Part shown: one piece after another, positions 10,275 to 21,833 of the stretch | How the letters are laid out: each line of letters starts with the position of its first letter | Numbering within the stretch: position 1 is the first letter of the stretch | From: Cunninghamia lanceolata | Lineage: Eukaryota > Streptophyta > Pinopsida > Cupressales > Cupressaceae | NCBI GenBank assembly: GCA_027924645.1 | Contig: BSBN01000140.1 | Span: 6,702,501-6,766,500 of the forward strand | Length of the DNA stretch: 64,000 bases | Direction: 5' to 3' | The notes under the pieces: model-generated | Told to the model about the DNA's origin: nothing | What the model saw: only the letters and a program-made list of their open reading frames with translations | Database searches by the model: none | Made by a program: the position numbers and the translations under genes

Positions 10275-11019
10275 CAATCTACACAATGAGTTCTAATATA
10301 GGATAACTTAACCTAGGAACCTAACACTCATGAAAGCATGCATATGCATAATGGAAGAAAAAACACATATGCACTAATTTTAAAAAATATATGTTAAAAA
10401 TACTCACAACATGCTCATAGGAACCTCAAATAATATAGTTCAATAATGAACTAAATGACTGTTTCTTTTCGCTACATGTTATCTTATGCACAATTCACCT
10501 CTCATCTTGAATCTCCTCTCTTGTTCCTCTCCTTCAATGGAGGATCAATTTCCTCCTTAAATGAATTAGATTACCTCCTTTCTCCTAGAGCTAGCCCCAT
10601 TATTACCTTCCTCACAACATCATCTTCAAATGAAACCACTCTCTCTTTCTATGCCTAGAGATTTAACAACCACTCTTTTAGTCTAGATGCCCCTCTAAAA
10701 AGGAACTACACTACATTAGTAAATATCTTGTTGGAAGGTGCTTAGTTTTCTTACAAAGATAATGATCATTCCAAAGTGGAATTGCCAAGATTTTTGTTTC
10801 CAACAAAAATTCCCATGCAACAATAAAAAAGTTCAAACAACCAAGATAATGAACTACCATGTGAAGAAAGTAAGAACATAGGCTAAGAAGAGAAAATAAA
10901 ACCTCATGGCCTATAAAATAAATAGCCACTAACAAAGAAGACAATCTACCTAAAAGAAAATGATCAATCACTATGAAAAGAAGGTTAGGAACTATGGCCA
11001 AGAGAACTAACATTTGTCC
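10275..11019 (-). mobile_element. Possible LTR of a minus-strand copia remnant, U5-side half
   Basis: It lies between a PBS-like site and element E. If E is removed, it joins 16312-17023. That segment begins TGATGCAGGAGC on the minus strand at 17023, a typical LTR start. Combined length would be about 1.45 kb. The hydrophobic minus-strand open stretch at 10711-11052 looks like a by-product of T-rich composition. This is an inference from layout, since no second copy of this LTR is in the window to compare. Confidence 0.3.
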
Positions 11020-11024
11020 CAAAG

Positions 11025-12361
11025 TGATGTAGGGACATCGCTCTCCATTCAAATTTTGTTTTTATTTTCTTTTGCTATTTTGGGTTTTTGTTTGTTTACT
11101 TTGATAATAAGTGGTGTGAGTTCCTGTCGCTAGTCTTCATGTAAAGTTTAGCATAGAAGTCACATGTCGCTATATAAATCAAAGTCTTAGCAAAGGTATT
11201 ATGTCACCCGAGCAACGGGAGCTAATTTTCAAAAGGGGCTCATTTATCTGTCGATGATTATTCTTCCCAAACCTGTGAGGAATACTTGTCAGTAGGTTTG
11301 AATTGGCAGTTGCAATAGTTAGAAGGAAGTTGAAAGGTTGGGGCTAATAGTTACAAGACAATTGGAAAATGACGGAGCAAGAAGCTAAGTATGTAAAGAG
11401 TGGGGGAGATGACAGAAACTAAATCTAGAAGGGAATTTAAAACCATTGCTTAGATAGTTAAGAGAAGTTGAAAGCTCATGAGAAAGGATGGTTGAAAGAT
11501 AGTTGGTAACAACGAGAGAATCATCTCTGCGAAGAAAGGGAGAATGTGAAGAGTTAAGCAGAAGATAGAGAGAAAGGAATGTGCTGAAGGACAGACATAA
11601 TTGTTTGGTTATGAAGAGAAAGAGGATGATAGAAGGAAATGGAGGAGGCTACAAATAAAAGGATAGAGAGACCACAAATTAGAGAGGCATGAAGGCTGAA
11701 AGGAGAGAGAAGAGGTTACAGGCCAAAGAATAGTCGAATCGTTTGTGGGTAGTCAGATGGAGGTTGACTAAAGGAGGAGACCGATAAAAAAACTAGAGGC
11801 TGTAAAGGAAAGATAATGGGATGGTGAGAATGAATAATATCGAGGGGAGAATAAAGAATGTAGAATTAAGTATAAGGTGAAGGAAACCATCGATGGGGGA
11901 GAATGGTATGTAAAAGAGTCAGGCAGTTCATTATAGAAGGTGACTGCAATCCACTGTTGGCCCAATCCATCTGGGTAATGTATGAATTCAAGATTTTTGT
12001 AATTTATTATTCATAATATAAAATGGTGTTTAGTTATAGGCCTGAGTTATTGATTTGTGATATACAAATGATGACTACTATTTTCTTTGTTGATACAGTC
12101 CCTTATGATGAGTATAGCATTTTAGCTCTTGTCATCTTGTAGACAAAGTTGCATGTGTTAATTACAAGTTCCGGTCGCATAACTGAGTTTGAGTATGAAC
12201 TGTTTATAATGACTGTTAATGTGAATCCTTATAGTTCTTTCCTGGTTACTATCATGATTGTAACATAAAATCTGTAGAAGTCGGTGTAATGGTGAGATAT
12301 TGGTAATCAATAAATAGATTATATAGGAGTACCAGAGCATGTGTTGTGTAACGTGCTATCA
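11025..12361 (+). mobile_element. Element E 5' LTR
   Basis: 1,337 bp, TGATGTAGGG ... GTGCTATCA. Strongly purine-rich between about 11320 and 11900. Aligns along its length with 14934-16306. Confidence 0.92.
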
Positions 12362-12364
12362 GAT

Positions 12365-12376
12365 TGGTATCAGAGC
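12365..12376 (+). other. Element E primer-binding site
   Basis: TGGTATCAGAGC, an exact match to the initiator-Met tRNA complement, three bases after the LTR end. Confidence 0.9.
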
Positions 12377-12617
12377 ACCAAAGGTTCTGAGCACTAAGTA
12401 GATTGCTGAAGTGAGGCAACTTATCTAAGATGTGTGGGTAGTAGAGGAAGGTTGAAGAAGAAACAAAGATGCAGAAGCATTCTAGGAAAGAGAGTCTCAC
12501 GAAGTGAGACAGGGGAAAATAAATAATGAAGAATCGAGATGCAGATTTTGAAAGAGAGCTGGTAGAATTGAGGAAAGATTTAAAACAATATATGATTGCA
12601 AGGTAGTAAAGATATGA

Positions 12618-14927
12618 AGAAGAAGGCCAGGAGTATTTTTGGTTTTGGCCTACAAAAAAGAAAGTAAAGTGGCTTGTGAAGATGATTATGGAGAAAAGAG
12701 AAAGGCAAAAGATGAATACCTTAAGAAGAGTAGATAAGGGTGGAAAGAGTACCCACAGAGGTGGGACAACAAGAGGTTGCTGGATGCACAACATACACTA
12801 GAAGTGGTGAAGGAAGTTATCATTGAAGAGAACATGAGAAAAGAAAAGGAAGAAAGAAGAGAGGAAGAGGAGGAAGTGCCGCAAGAAGCACTTGTGAAAG
12901 AGAGAAATGAAGGGAGGAGAGTGTCCATGAAGAAGAGACTAATGGTGACATTGTGATCTCTTATTTTGTTTGCTAATATTGTATTTACAGATATATATAC
13001 AGGTATGAAGAATGGAATAGGGAAGATCAAGAATGAGACCTTGAAGATGAAGAAAGATGAGGCAAGATTAGAAACTGAAGGAGTTGAAGATGAGAGGAGA
13101 ATGGTTGCAGTAGAATGTCTAGAAGAGTTTAAAGCAGAGGTACACTGCAAAGTTCCTGAGAATGAAAAGGAGTATGAAGTTGAAGATTTCCAGTTTGATG
13201 ATGAAGATGAGAGGGCAGCCTTAGAATTTCATGATGCCTTGGAAGAAGTTGCAGATGCAGTACAAGTTGCTCATGTAGAGGAAGAGATAGAAGTCAAAGA
13301 AGTGAATGGAGGGAATAATTTGGGTCAGCAAGTTATTGCACATAAAAATGGAGGTAAAAATGTTGTTTTTGATTATGTATATAGAAATGAGAATATGAAT
13401 AAGCGAGTTTATCAAGAAAGAAAGAAATTGGTAGACCATGGGTATATAGTTCCATTTTGGTAAAACACAAATATTGTTGAAGGGCCACAGTTAAAATGTA
13501 AAGAAGTAGATGCTTTTGATTGTGTTAACAAGTAGGTGCAAAGAATGAAGGGTATGCAGATGGACAAGTGGCAATCAGATTTGAAAGTAAAGTGACCAGC
13601 AAGGGGGCCTAGAGAAAATATTGCAAGGCAAAAGGCAAGAAGACCAAGTGTAGCAATAAAGAGAGATCAGTCCAAGGTTGTGGCGAACAAAGTATGGAGA
13701 GAAAAGAGCATGGTAGTAGAAGAAGCGAGTGATGATGCAATAATTAATGCTGATAAAAGAGTGAAATTTGAAAAGGAAGATGTTGGTAAAGAGCATGTAG
13801 AGGAACCTGATGTGAAGAGAATTGAGGCACTAGATTAGCAAAAGTTAGAGAATGCCCCTTATGTTGTGAAAGGTAAACAAGTTGAGTTAATTCATGATGT
13901 TTTTGAAACTTTTGATGATTTTGTTGAAAGGAAAGATAGAGAAAATTTAAACAAGATGTTAGATTGTGATGATGATGGTTATGAGGCTTTGAATGGAATT
14001 TATAAAGAAGATACCAAGGTTGAGGAATTGAATAGTGATTGGGAGATGAATGAGTATGAGGTGAAAATGTGGAGGCTTGTGGATGAGAAAGAGATGAGGA
14101 GGAATAAATACTAGAAGAAGCAAGAAGATAACCAAAGGCAGATTGGGAGGTTCAATATGAATAGCTACAAGTGTGACAGAAAAGAGAAAAAACTAGTTGC
14201 AAGAGTTGACCCTGAAAAGAGGACAATAATGACATATATTGCAAAACATGAAAGTGTAGATTTTGAGATGGGAGTAGCAGTGGTCCAAGAAGAGGAAGAC
14301 CAACAAAAGAAGAATTAAAGTAGTGTAGAAACAAAATCAAAAGGGGCAACAAAATAAAACACTGAAGAGGATTTGTGGAGACAATTGCAAGCCATTGAGC
14401 AAGAGTGGAATGAAAAGGTTGAAGGTTTGAGAATGTGTGGGACAACCAAGAACACCCCAAGGGAGGTTAAAGATAATGATACAGAAGTTGTTGTAGGAAT
14501 GAAGACCAAAGATGTTGAAGTCATGGCAATTTTTGAGATGAATGAAATAGAAGATGAAGCTGAAAATGATGTGATGTTGTAGCAAATGATGATAGAGGAA
14601 GAGTGGATGGAAAGAATGTTGGATGAATATGTTGAGTATGATATAGAAATGGTGAGTATTGATGAAGCAGTGGGTGATGTTGAACATATGGAAATATTTC
14701 CATTTGTTTATGATATGTTGAATGTGGATGAAAGGAGAGTTAGAGATTGGAGGTGGACAGAAATTGTTGTAGACACCCTCGTGAGTGCAGCAGATAGTGA
14801 TGCACAACAATGTTGGAGGAATGTGGCTAGTGAGCCAGAGAGATTGTGGGAAAAGTGGAAGAAGAGATTAGATAAGTTGGTAGAAGCACCGCATGTGCAG
14901 GAGCACATGATCTTTTTAGTCCCCTAG
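12618..14927 (+). pseudogene. Long decayed reading frame of unknown function inside element E
   Basis: I do not recognise this gene. One frame (codons starting at multiples of 3) stays coherent for about 770 codons with ten internal stops, at 12735, 12954, 13461, 13533, 13593, 13836, 14112, 14316, 14355 and 14580. The other two frames are dense with stops. The product is very rich in Glu, Lys and Asp. Examples are EERREEEEEVPQEAL (about 12850), FDDEDERAALEFHDALEEV (about 13195-13250), FDDFVERKDRENLNKMLDCD (about 13914) and WMERMLDEYVEYDIEMV (about 14605). The C-terminus is aromatic and basic (WEKWKKRLDKLVEAP, about 14850). It resembles a coiled-coil or acidic structural protein. No CCHC, DSG, DDE or YVDD motif is present. 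Four stops are TAG, three of them next to Gln or Lys codons, and could be decayed CAG. The frame ends TAG just before the 3' LTR. It might be a very divergent gag, an accessory protein, or a captured host coding sequence. Confidence 0.6.
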
Positions 14928-14933
14928 GGAGTT

Positions 14934-16306
14934 TGATGCAGGGGCATCGCTCTCCATCCAAATTTTGGTTTTATTTTCTTTTGTTGTTTTGGGTTTTTGT
15001 TTGTTTACTTTGATAATAAGTGGTGTGAGTTCCTGTCGTCAGTCTTCATGTAAGGTTTAGCATAGAAGTCTCATGCCACTATATAAATCAAAGGATTAGC
15101 AAAGGTATTCTTTTTCTTGAGCGACATGAGCTAATTTTTGGAAGGGGCTCATTTATCTATCAATGGTTATTCTTCCCAAACCCAAGAGGAATATTTGTCA
15201 GTAGGTTTAAATTGGTAGTTGGAATAGTTCAAAGGAAGTTGAAAGGTTGGGGTCGACGGTTACAAGACAATTGGAAAATGACAAAGCAAGAAGTCGAGTA
15301 TGTGAAGAGTGGGGGAGTTATAATAGAAACTAAATCCAGAAGGGAATTTAAAACCATTGACAGTTGTTCTGTAAAATGGATAGATGGATTGCTTAGGTAG
15401 TTAAGAGAAGTTGAAAGGTCATGAGAAAGGAGAGTTGAAAGATAGTTGGTAATAGCAAGAGAATCATCTCTACAAAAAAAGGGAGAATGTGAAGAGTTGG
15501 ACAGAAGACAGGAGAGAAAGGAATCTATTGAAGGATAGACAAAATTGTTTGTTTAGGAAGAGAAAGAGGACGATAGAAGGAAATGGAGGAGGCCACGAAT
15601 AAAAGGACAGAGAGGCTGTGAATCAGAGAGGCATGAAGGCCGAAAGGAGAGAGAAGAGGCCACAGGCCAAAGAATAGTTAAGCATTTGTGGGCAGGTGGA
15701 TGGAGGTTGACTAAAGGAGGAGACTGAATAGAGAAACTAGAGGCCGTAAAGGAAAGAAAATGGGACGCTGAGAATGAATAATATTGAGGAGAGAACAAAG
15801 AATGCAGAACAAACTATAAGGTGAAGGAAACCATCGATGGGGAAGAATGGTATGTAGAAGAGTCAAGGAGTTCATTGTAGAAGGTGACTGGTAATCAACT
15901 GTTGGCCCAATCCATCTAGGCAATGTATGAATTCAAGCTTTGTGTAATCTATTCTTCATAATATATAATGGTGTTTAGTTATTGGTCTAAGTTATTGATC
16001 TATGATATACAAATGATGAGTAATATTGTCTTTGTTGATACAGTTCATTATGATGAGTATAACATTTTATTTCTTGTTCCCTTGTAGCCAAAGTTGCATT
16101 TGTTAATTGCAAGTTCTTGTCGCATAACTGAGTTTGAGTATGAACTCTTTATAATGACTGTTAATGTGAATCCTTATAGTTCCTGCTTGGTTACTATCAC
16201 CATTGTGACATAAAATCTGTAGAAGTCAGTGTAATGGTGAGAGATTGGTAATCAGTAAATAGATTATATAGGGGTATCAGAACATGTGTTGTGCAACGTG
16301 CTATCA
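14934..16306 (+). mobile_element. Element E 3' LTR
   Basis: 1,373 bp, TGATGCAGGGGCATCGC ... CGTGCTATCA, preceded by a weak purine tract (AGGGAG) and followed by CAAAG. Confidence 0.92.
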
Positions 16307-16311
16307 CAAAG

Positions 16312-17023
16312 GAAACGATTAATTGCTTTAAATGTCACCAATTTTGGAAAGAAGTAAAGCATGACTATTAAAGAGATCAAATAAATATCCAATAAGTAAA
16401 CTTAATGAATCCAATAAAAAGGGAGGTCTAACCATTGCTATTTCCATATTAGCTTAAAAGTCAAATTAGCTAGAACAAGAATAGGTAGCTGCTTATAAAA
16501 TGGCAACTACCACTTTTCAATATTTTGCGTAAATGAATTTTCTCCAGTCATGAACACACTACTTATCCATTTGACATTGATTATATTTCTAAAAGAAATG
16601 ATAATTACTCCAATAATAGCCTTGACTTGTTTCCAAAGTCCTACAACATATGATCAAGCCACTCATAGCAATTTGAATAATACTTGTACCGGCTCCCAAC
16701 ATACCTAGAGTAGCTTCTCATATGCATATAATAACTTCTCTAAGATTCCTATAGTCCACTATAAAATACCCACAACAACATCCTATACACGTGTAGCACA
16801 CCAATTAACATTTGGAACAGATTTAAGATGAATTACATGAACCCATTTCATGCTTCTTGAACTATACTCCATGCTTGTAACATGCTATAGTAGCCCTATG
16901 AGAAAGTATGTTTGGTAAAACCTTTTATAAAATAATAACTAGAACTTAAGAAAGTTAGAAACATGCCCTACTACTATTTTTGGTGAGAAAGAATTGCTTG
17001 TGAACCTAGATGCTCCTGCATCA
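16312..17023 (-). mobile_element. Possible LTR of the minus-strand copia remnant, U3-side half
   Basis: On the minus strand it begins TGATGCAGGAGCATCTAGG at 17023, resembling LTR starts elsewhere in the window. It meets element E at the CAAAG duplication. See 10275-11019 for the other half. No second copy is available, so confidence is low. Confidence 0.3.
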
Positions 17024-17225
17024 TAAGTTTTTGTAGAAAGAGTTGACATTAAGAATATTTTCTTTGGTGCTCACTAGGATTATAATTACATTATTTACAT
17101 TGAAATGGATACAAAACCCAATATGCATCTTCTAGTATCCTATAATTTTCTTAAATAGATATTTAATAAGTTGATACAAGAACATACTATTATGCCCTTA
17201 AAGCAGAAACAAACATAGTTGATTT

Positions 17226-17797
17226 CCCATCATATTAACCCTTAGATGAAAGACAATGTAGCTTACAGATGTAATTAAATTTCAGCAACATAACATGTAA
17301 ATTAACACTTTAAGAACATGAAAGAAGAAGAATAGAAGAAAGATAGACAGAAGAGAAGAGACACCAATATACATGGGGAAAACCCTTTCAGGTAAAAAAC
17401 CCCACTCCAAAGCATTGAACCAATATATTAATCTATAACAACAAACCTATTACAATACACTTGTAGGCTCAAAGCCTTAACATGGAGATTTACATCTTTC
17501 TCCTCTAGAAGAATATTGATAGCATAACCCTGCATAAAACTCTCTTCAATGTTTCCATCTCATGCCTTCAATATATAGACTCACAGGGGCCCAAAAAACT
17601 ACTATATGAAATTACTAGATGTACCAAAACAAGGTCAAAAAATACCATGGTAAAAATCCATACGACTCACATTACCAAGTGCCACTTGTTCAACACTCAC
17701 AACCATCACTAACACTTGTCCAAACATGTCATAGGAATTTCTTCTACATGGGTGCCCCAAATTTACTAAATTTGACTATGACATATGCTCTTACAAT
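17226..17797 (-). mobile_element. Antisense copia LTR fragment (R/U5 part), related to the LTRs of element B
   Basis: The reverse complement matches the second half of the LTR at 28933-29970. Shared blocks include a GTAAGAGCAT-TGTCATAGTC segment, GGACAAGTG, CTATATA-TG, CAAGTGTATTGTAA, TGGGGTTTTT(T)ACCTGAAA and GGTTTTCCCCA. The 17226 edge is approximate. The apparent plus-strand open stretch over 17619-17800 is antisense LTR, not gag. The first half of this LTR resumes at 22397. Confidence 0.7.
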
Positions 17798-17814
17798 ATT
17801 TGGCACACAAGATT

Positions 17815-18360
17815 CTATGAGGTGTCATATGTTGGAAAATGAACTAATCAGTCTAATTCCAAGCAATTTTAACATAATCCAAGATTTCTTCACCAAATTA
17901 AAATCACTAAGGTTGTAGTTAAAAAAATGTGGAATTGAAAAGAAAGATGAACAATTGATTCTTATTACTCTCTCTAAGTTGAGTTCTTAATATTCATTGT
18001 CTATTTCTACCTTCTATGCTACTAAGGGTACACTTGGGACACAATTCATCATGTCATAGTTGGATGATTTTTCTATCTATCACATTGGAGAAATATAAGC
18101 TAATCTAGATGGGCACTCTCATTTATCCTCTAAGTCACATGCCATGGCTTCCAACCAAGGTAGAAAAGAACAAAGTACAAAGTAGTAACAATAAGGATAA
18201 GAAAGAAAAGAATGGAAAAGAGAAGAAAGATCAGAAAAAAGGTACCCCAAAAGTAACTAATGAGACCCAATCTTCTAATGGTGACAAGCCTAAGAAAGAG
18301 AAGGTCAAATGTTCCTATTGTAAATGACCTGGTCATGATGAACACAAATGTCTAAAGAAA
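17815..18360 (+). pseudogene. gag: Element A gag, C-terminal part with zinc knuckle
   Basis: The translation HMLENELISL, then DFFTKLKSLRL (to 17918), then LILITLSKLSS and YATKGTLGTQFIMS is the usual C-terminal half of copia gag. A Lys-rich linker (about 18145-18300) leads to a CCHC knuckle, C-x2-C-x4-H-x4-C, at 18309-18351 (CSYCK*PGHDEHKC). A TGA interrupts it where Arg is usual, consistent with CGA to TGA decay. Gag packages the element RNA. The N-terminal half is absent because the element is truncated. Stops occur after SLRL and SKLSS. Confidence 0.8.
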
Positions 18361-18499
18361 CAAACTAATCACTTGACACACATTCTTGAAAAGAATAATA
18401 TCAGTGTTCCTAAATCTATAAAATAGAGTTCAAATGAGGAGTCCAACAAGGCAATATAAAATAGCAAGGGGAAAGGGAAGGGTAAATCCCTTACAATAG

Positions 18500-19640
18500 T
18501 TGCTTCACAACCATCCACTTGGGTTCTTGATTCAGGTGCTTCGCACCACATGGCTTCATCTAAGGATGAACTTGCATGTTTGGAGTCTATACTATGCCTT
18601 CTATTTTTATGGGTGATGACACTCCTATTGAGGTGTGTGGGAGAGGGTCTATTGATGTGGGGGATGGCACATCGGCATGATGTGTTTTGTGTGCCCTCAT
18701 TATCAACTAATCCCCTATTAGTATATTAAATCACTTACATAAGTTTAGTCAAGTAGGTTGAGTTCACTCCTAATATAGTGGTGATTTGTGAGTTACACAA
18801 TGATTCTATAGTTACAGTTGGGAGAGTAGATCATCAGTCACAACTTTATCTATTTTCTCACTTTATTCCTGATCCTCCTTTGTTTTTTTTTCTCACTCAT
18901 TCTAATGATGTGAGTAGATTATGGCATGAACAGTTTGACAATCTTAATTTCTGCTACTTGCAGCAACTCAACTAGTAGAGCATGGTCACAGGGTTGTCAT
19001 CATTTTAGTTTTCGAGTGGTGTTTTTCCAAGGCTGCATTCTTGGTAAGCATCCTAAGGATAAATTTGACAAAGGAAAGGCATGGAGAGCTTCACAAATAC
19101 TAGAGTTGGTTCACAGTAATTTGGCTAGTCCTTTTTAGCATCCTTCCTTCAGCAAAGCAAGCTATGTCCTAACATTCATTGATTACTTTTCATGCTATAC
19201 TTGGCTTTTCATTCTCAAACAAAAGTATTAAGTATTTGATCATTTTCAAGACTTCAAAATTTTGTAGAGAAACAATCTGAGAAAGCCATCACGGTTTTGG
19301 GCACTGATAAAGGTGGTGAGTATGTCAACCATCATTTTGAGCAATTTTTTAGTTTAGAGGGGATTGATCTACAACATTCAATACCATACACTCCCCAATA
19401 GAATGGTGTGGTAGAACAAAAGAATGGGTCCTTGAAGTAAATGCAAAATTGCATGATTCACTCTAGATCTCTTGCACTGTGCAGTATTGGGCAGAAGCCA
19501 TTAACTATGCTTGCTATATCCAGAATCATGTTTCTCATCGATCCTTGAAGGGAGTCACTCCTTTTGAAGCTTGGAGAAATTAGAAACCATTAGTTAAGAA
19601 TTTCAAATTTTTGGTTCTCCTACATGGTCCCACATTCCTT
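18500..19640 (+). pseudogene. pol: Element A protease and integrase
   Basis: The aspartic protease motif is visible as TWVLDSGASHHMAS (about 18517-18560). After frame changes, the integrase zinc-binding region appears as RLWHEQFDNLNFCYLQQL (about 18915-18970). The integrase core follows with FIDYFSCYTWLFILKQK (about 19180), LGTDKGGEYVNHHFEQF (about 19300-19350) and IPYTPQ*NGVVEQKNGSLK (about 19382-19437). The Gln in TPQQNG has become TAG. Protease would mature the polyprotein and integrase would insert the cDNA. Multiple stops make both non-functional. Confidence 0.8.
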
Positions 19641-20159
19641 TAGAGAAACGTAAGACCCTAAATCCATATAGAGAAGGCCTTACATATTTCTAGGCTATCT
19701 GAATGGTGTGAAAGGTTATTGCTTGCTCCACACTACTGCACGTGACTTGTTCATCGAGAAGAGTGTTCAGTTTAAGAAGGACTCTTCGAGCTCCATTTAT
19801 GTCACTTCTCCACCTTCTTCTACATTGACATTAGAGTCACTTGGGCTACATGATAGATCTTCTGATGAGTTAGATTCACTTGAGTAGATTCTTTATGCGA
19901 AGGAGTCTTCTACCTCCACTTTTGATGTTGAGAATGATTTTTAGGATTCACCTTCTTCCTCTCCTAGCCATCATTTAGAGGTTTTTGATTCTCCTCTAGT
20001 TTCTTTGACTTTTGGTCCACTATGGGCATGATAGACCTTGCAGTCTATAGGCGAATGGGTTGGGGATCCATCAGACACTAGATGGACCTATTCACAATTA
20101 TAGGGTACTCCACATGTGTTTTCTTTGCTTCTACCTCTGATCCATAGTCCATTTGAGAG

Positions 20160-21620
20160 GATTTTAGTATTCCTAAGTGGGATATAGCTATGTAGGAGGA
20201 GTATAGTTCCTTGATGAGGAACCGTACTTGGGATCTTGTCCCCCTTCCTAAGGGAAGAAAACATGTTTGATGCAAGTGGATCTGTCAAAAAAAAAATTCT
20301 TCAAATGGGTCAGTTGATAAGCATAAAGGCTGCTTAGTTGCCAAAGGATCAAATACCGAATTTATCGAACGAATTCTATCTGACTTGTTCTATCCATTAT
20401 TGTAGCCCATTGTTGGGGAGTTCACCGGATGGATGTGAAGAGTGCTTTTTTTCACAATGACCTACAAGAGGAGATATATATGGATCAACAAAAAGAATTC
20501 ATCTAGGATTCTTCAATTGTGTTCCATCTTTAGAAGTCTCTTTATGACCTCAAATAGGCCCCGCGATCTTGGTATGGCAAGATGGACTTTCTTTCTCATG
20601 TTGGGTTCACTCAGTACCTTTCTGATCACAATATTTATAATTTGGAGTAGGATGATGCTCCCACCTTCCTTGTTCTCTATGTTGATGACTTGTCACTGAT
20701 AGGGAGTTCCTAATCCACCATTTAGCTAGTGAAAACTACACTCCATGATAGGTTTTTTATGACCAACTTGGGGTTATTGCATTACTTTCTCAAGATTGAG
20801 ATCTTTTAGTATATACTTACAGGATCACTATCACATAGTCAAAGTATGCTCTAGATTTGCTCTCAAGGTTTTATATGGATAAGTGTAAGCCTGCTCTAAC
20901 TCCCTTTCTAGAGTCAAACATGAGGCTCAATGTTCTTCACCTTTTATTGATGGCACTTTGTACCGATAGCCTATTGGAAGTCTCATCTATCTAACTCATA
21001 CAAGACCTAACATTACAAATATTGTAGGCATGCACTCTCTATTCATGGAGGAGCCCCATGAGATGCACTAGAAAGTAGCCAAGAGGATACTCCACTACAT
21101 TCAGGGTACACACAATTTTGGGATTCACTATGTAGTGAGCACTGATCTTGACTTGGTGGGCTACACAAATTTAGATTAGGTAGGTGATTCTTAAGATCAC
21201 AAGTCTACTTTAGGTTACAACATCTCACATAGTTTAGGTCTTGTTTGTTGGTCGAGTAAGAAGTAGTCTTCTATTTCTCTATCTTCCACTAAGGCTGAGT
21301 ATTAGGGGGTTGTGAATGTCATGGTACTGAGGCTATCTAGCTTCAAAGTCTTCTCACTAAGTTTGGTATCAAGATCAGACAACCATTAGTCATATTTTGT
21401 GACAACTAGAGTGTGATTCAGATCTCCAAGAATCTAGTCCATCATTAGTAGGCCAAACACATTGAGGTTCACGTGCACTACATCGAGGAGCTCTTTCATG
21501 GATGAATAATTGACCTTTAGTATTTTCTAAATTCTGAGTAGGTTGTTGATATCTTCACTAAACCCTTCATAGAAAGAAAGTATCTTCATTTGCAAGCATT
21601 GCTGGGGGTGTAGGAGGCTT
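20160..21620 (+). pseudogene. pol: Element A reverse transcriptase and RNase H
   Basis: The entry motif SSLMRNRTWDLVPLPKGRK is clear at about 20205-20262, followed by a DKHKGCLVAKG segment. A copia YVDD box is at 20678-20689. RNase H-region landmarks appear as TRPNITNIVGMHSLF (about 21000-21045), STKAEY (about 21287) and a final ISKNLVHH-type segment (about 21425). Frame changes separate all of these. RNA-templated DNA synthesis and template removal are the family roles; this copy cannot make them. Confidence 0.8.
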
Positions 21621-21820
21621 CATCATCTAGGTGGCTACGTAATCCTTCTACTCGAAGTCCTGACACTCTCTACTCTAGGGGTCTTTCCTCTCTCTCTCTC
21701 TCTATTAGGGGGCTATTCTCTCTTTTCTTGGGGGGATTCTCTTTGAGAATATGTTCATATACATGGGTACCTCATTAGGATTCATTTGTCGAGACCCATC
21801 TTTTTACCCACCTAAGTTGT

Positions 21821-21833
21821 GCTTAAGGGAGGG
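21821..21833 (+). other. Element A polypurine tract
   Basis: TTAAGGGAGGG directly precedes the TGTTAGTGTAGG LTR start. Confidence 0.75.

Larger units (their letters stand above)
11020..16311 (+). mobile_element. Element E: complete non-autonomous LTR retrotransposon with target duplication
   Basis: Two direct LTRs, 11025-12361 and 14934-16306, enclose a 2.57 kb internal region. Both start TGATG(T/C)AGGG(A/G)CATCGC and end CGTGCTATCA. The 5 bp duplication CAAAG is at 11020-11024 and 16307-16311. A canonical PBS follows the first LTR. The internal region has no gag zinc knuckle, protease, integrase, reverse transcriptase or RNase H that I can find on either strand. It does carry one long, stop-interrupted frame. 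By structure this is a LARD-like element that would have depended on enzymes from an autonomous partner. Both LTRs contain visible differences from each other, so it is not recent. Confidence 0.9.

Noticed and set aside
10711..11052. Hydrophobic minus-strand 113-codon frame resembling a membrane protein
   Set aside because: T-rich DNA on the coding strand gives spurious hydrophobic runs. The frame crosses the element E boundary at 11025, so it cannot be one original gene.
12252..14810. Long minus-strand open stretches (180, 154 and 157 codons) across the interior of element E
   Set aside because: They mirror the purine-rich plus-strand frame and encode hydrophobic, Phe/Ser/Leu-rich strings expected from antisense of Glu/Lys codons. 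The plus-strand frame explains the region better.
16312..16400. Possible gag zinc knuckle (CFKCHQF...) just right of element E
   Set aside because: Only the first two Cys fit; the Gly, His and last Cys are absent, and the segment is better read as part of an LTR.
17619..17918. Plus-strand 99-codon frame at the start of element A taken as gag
   Set aside because: The first 180 bases are the reverse complement of a B-type LTR. Only the last third (HMLENELISL onward) is gag.
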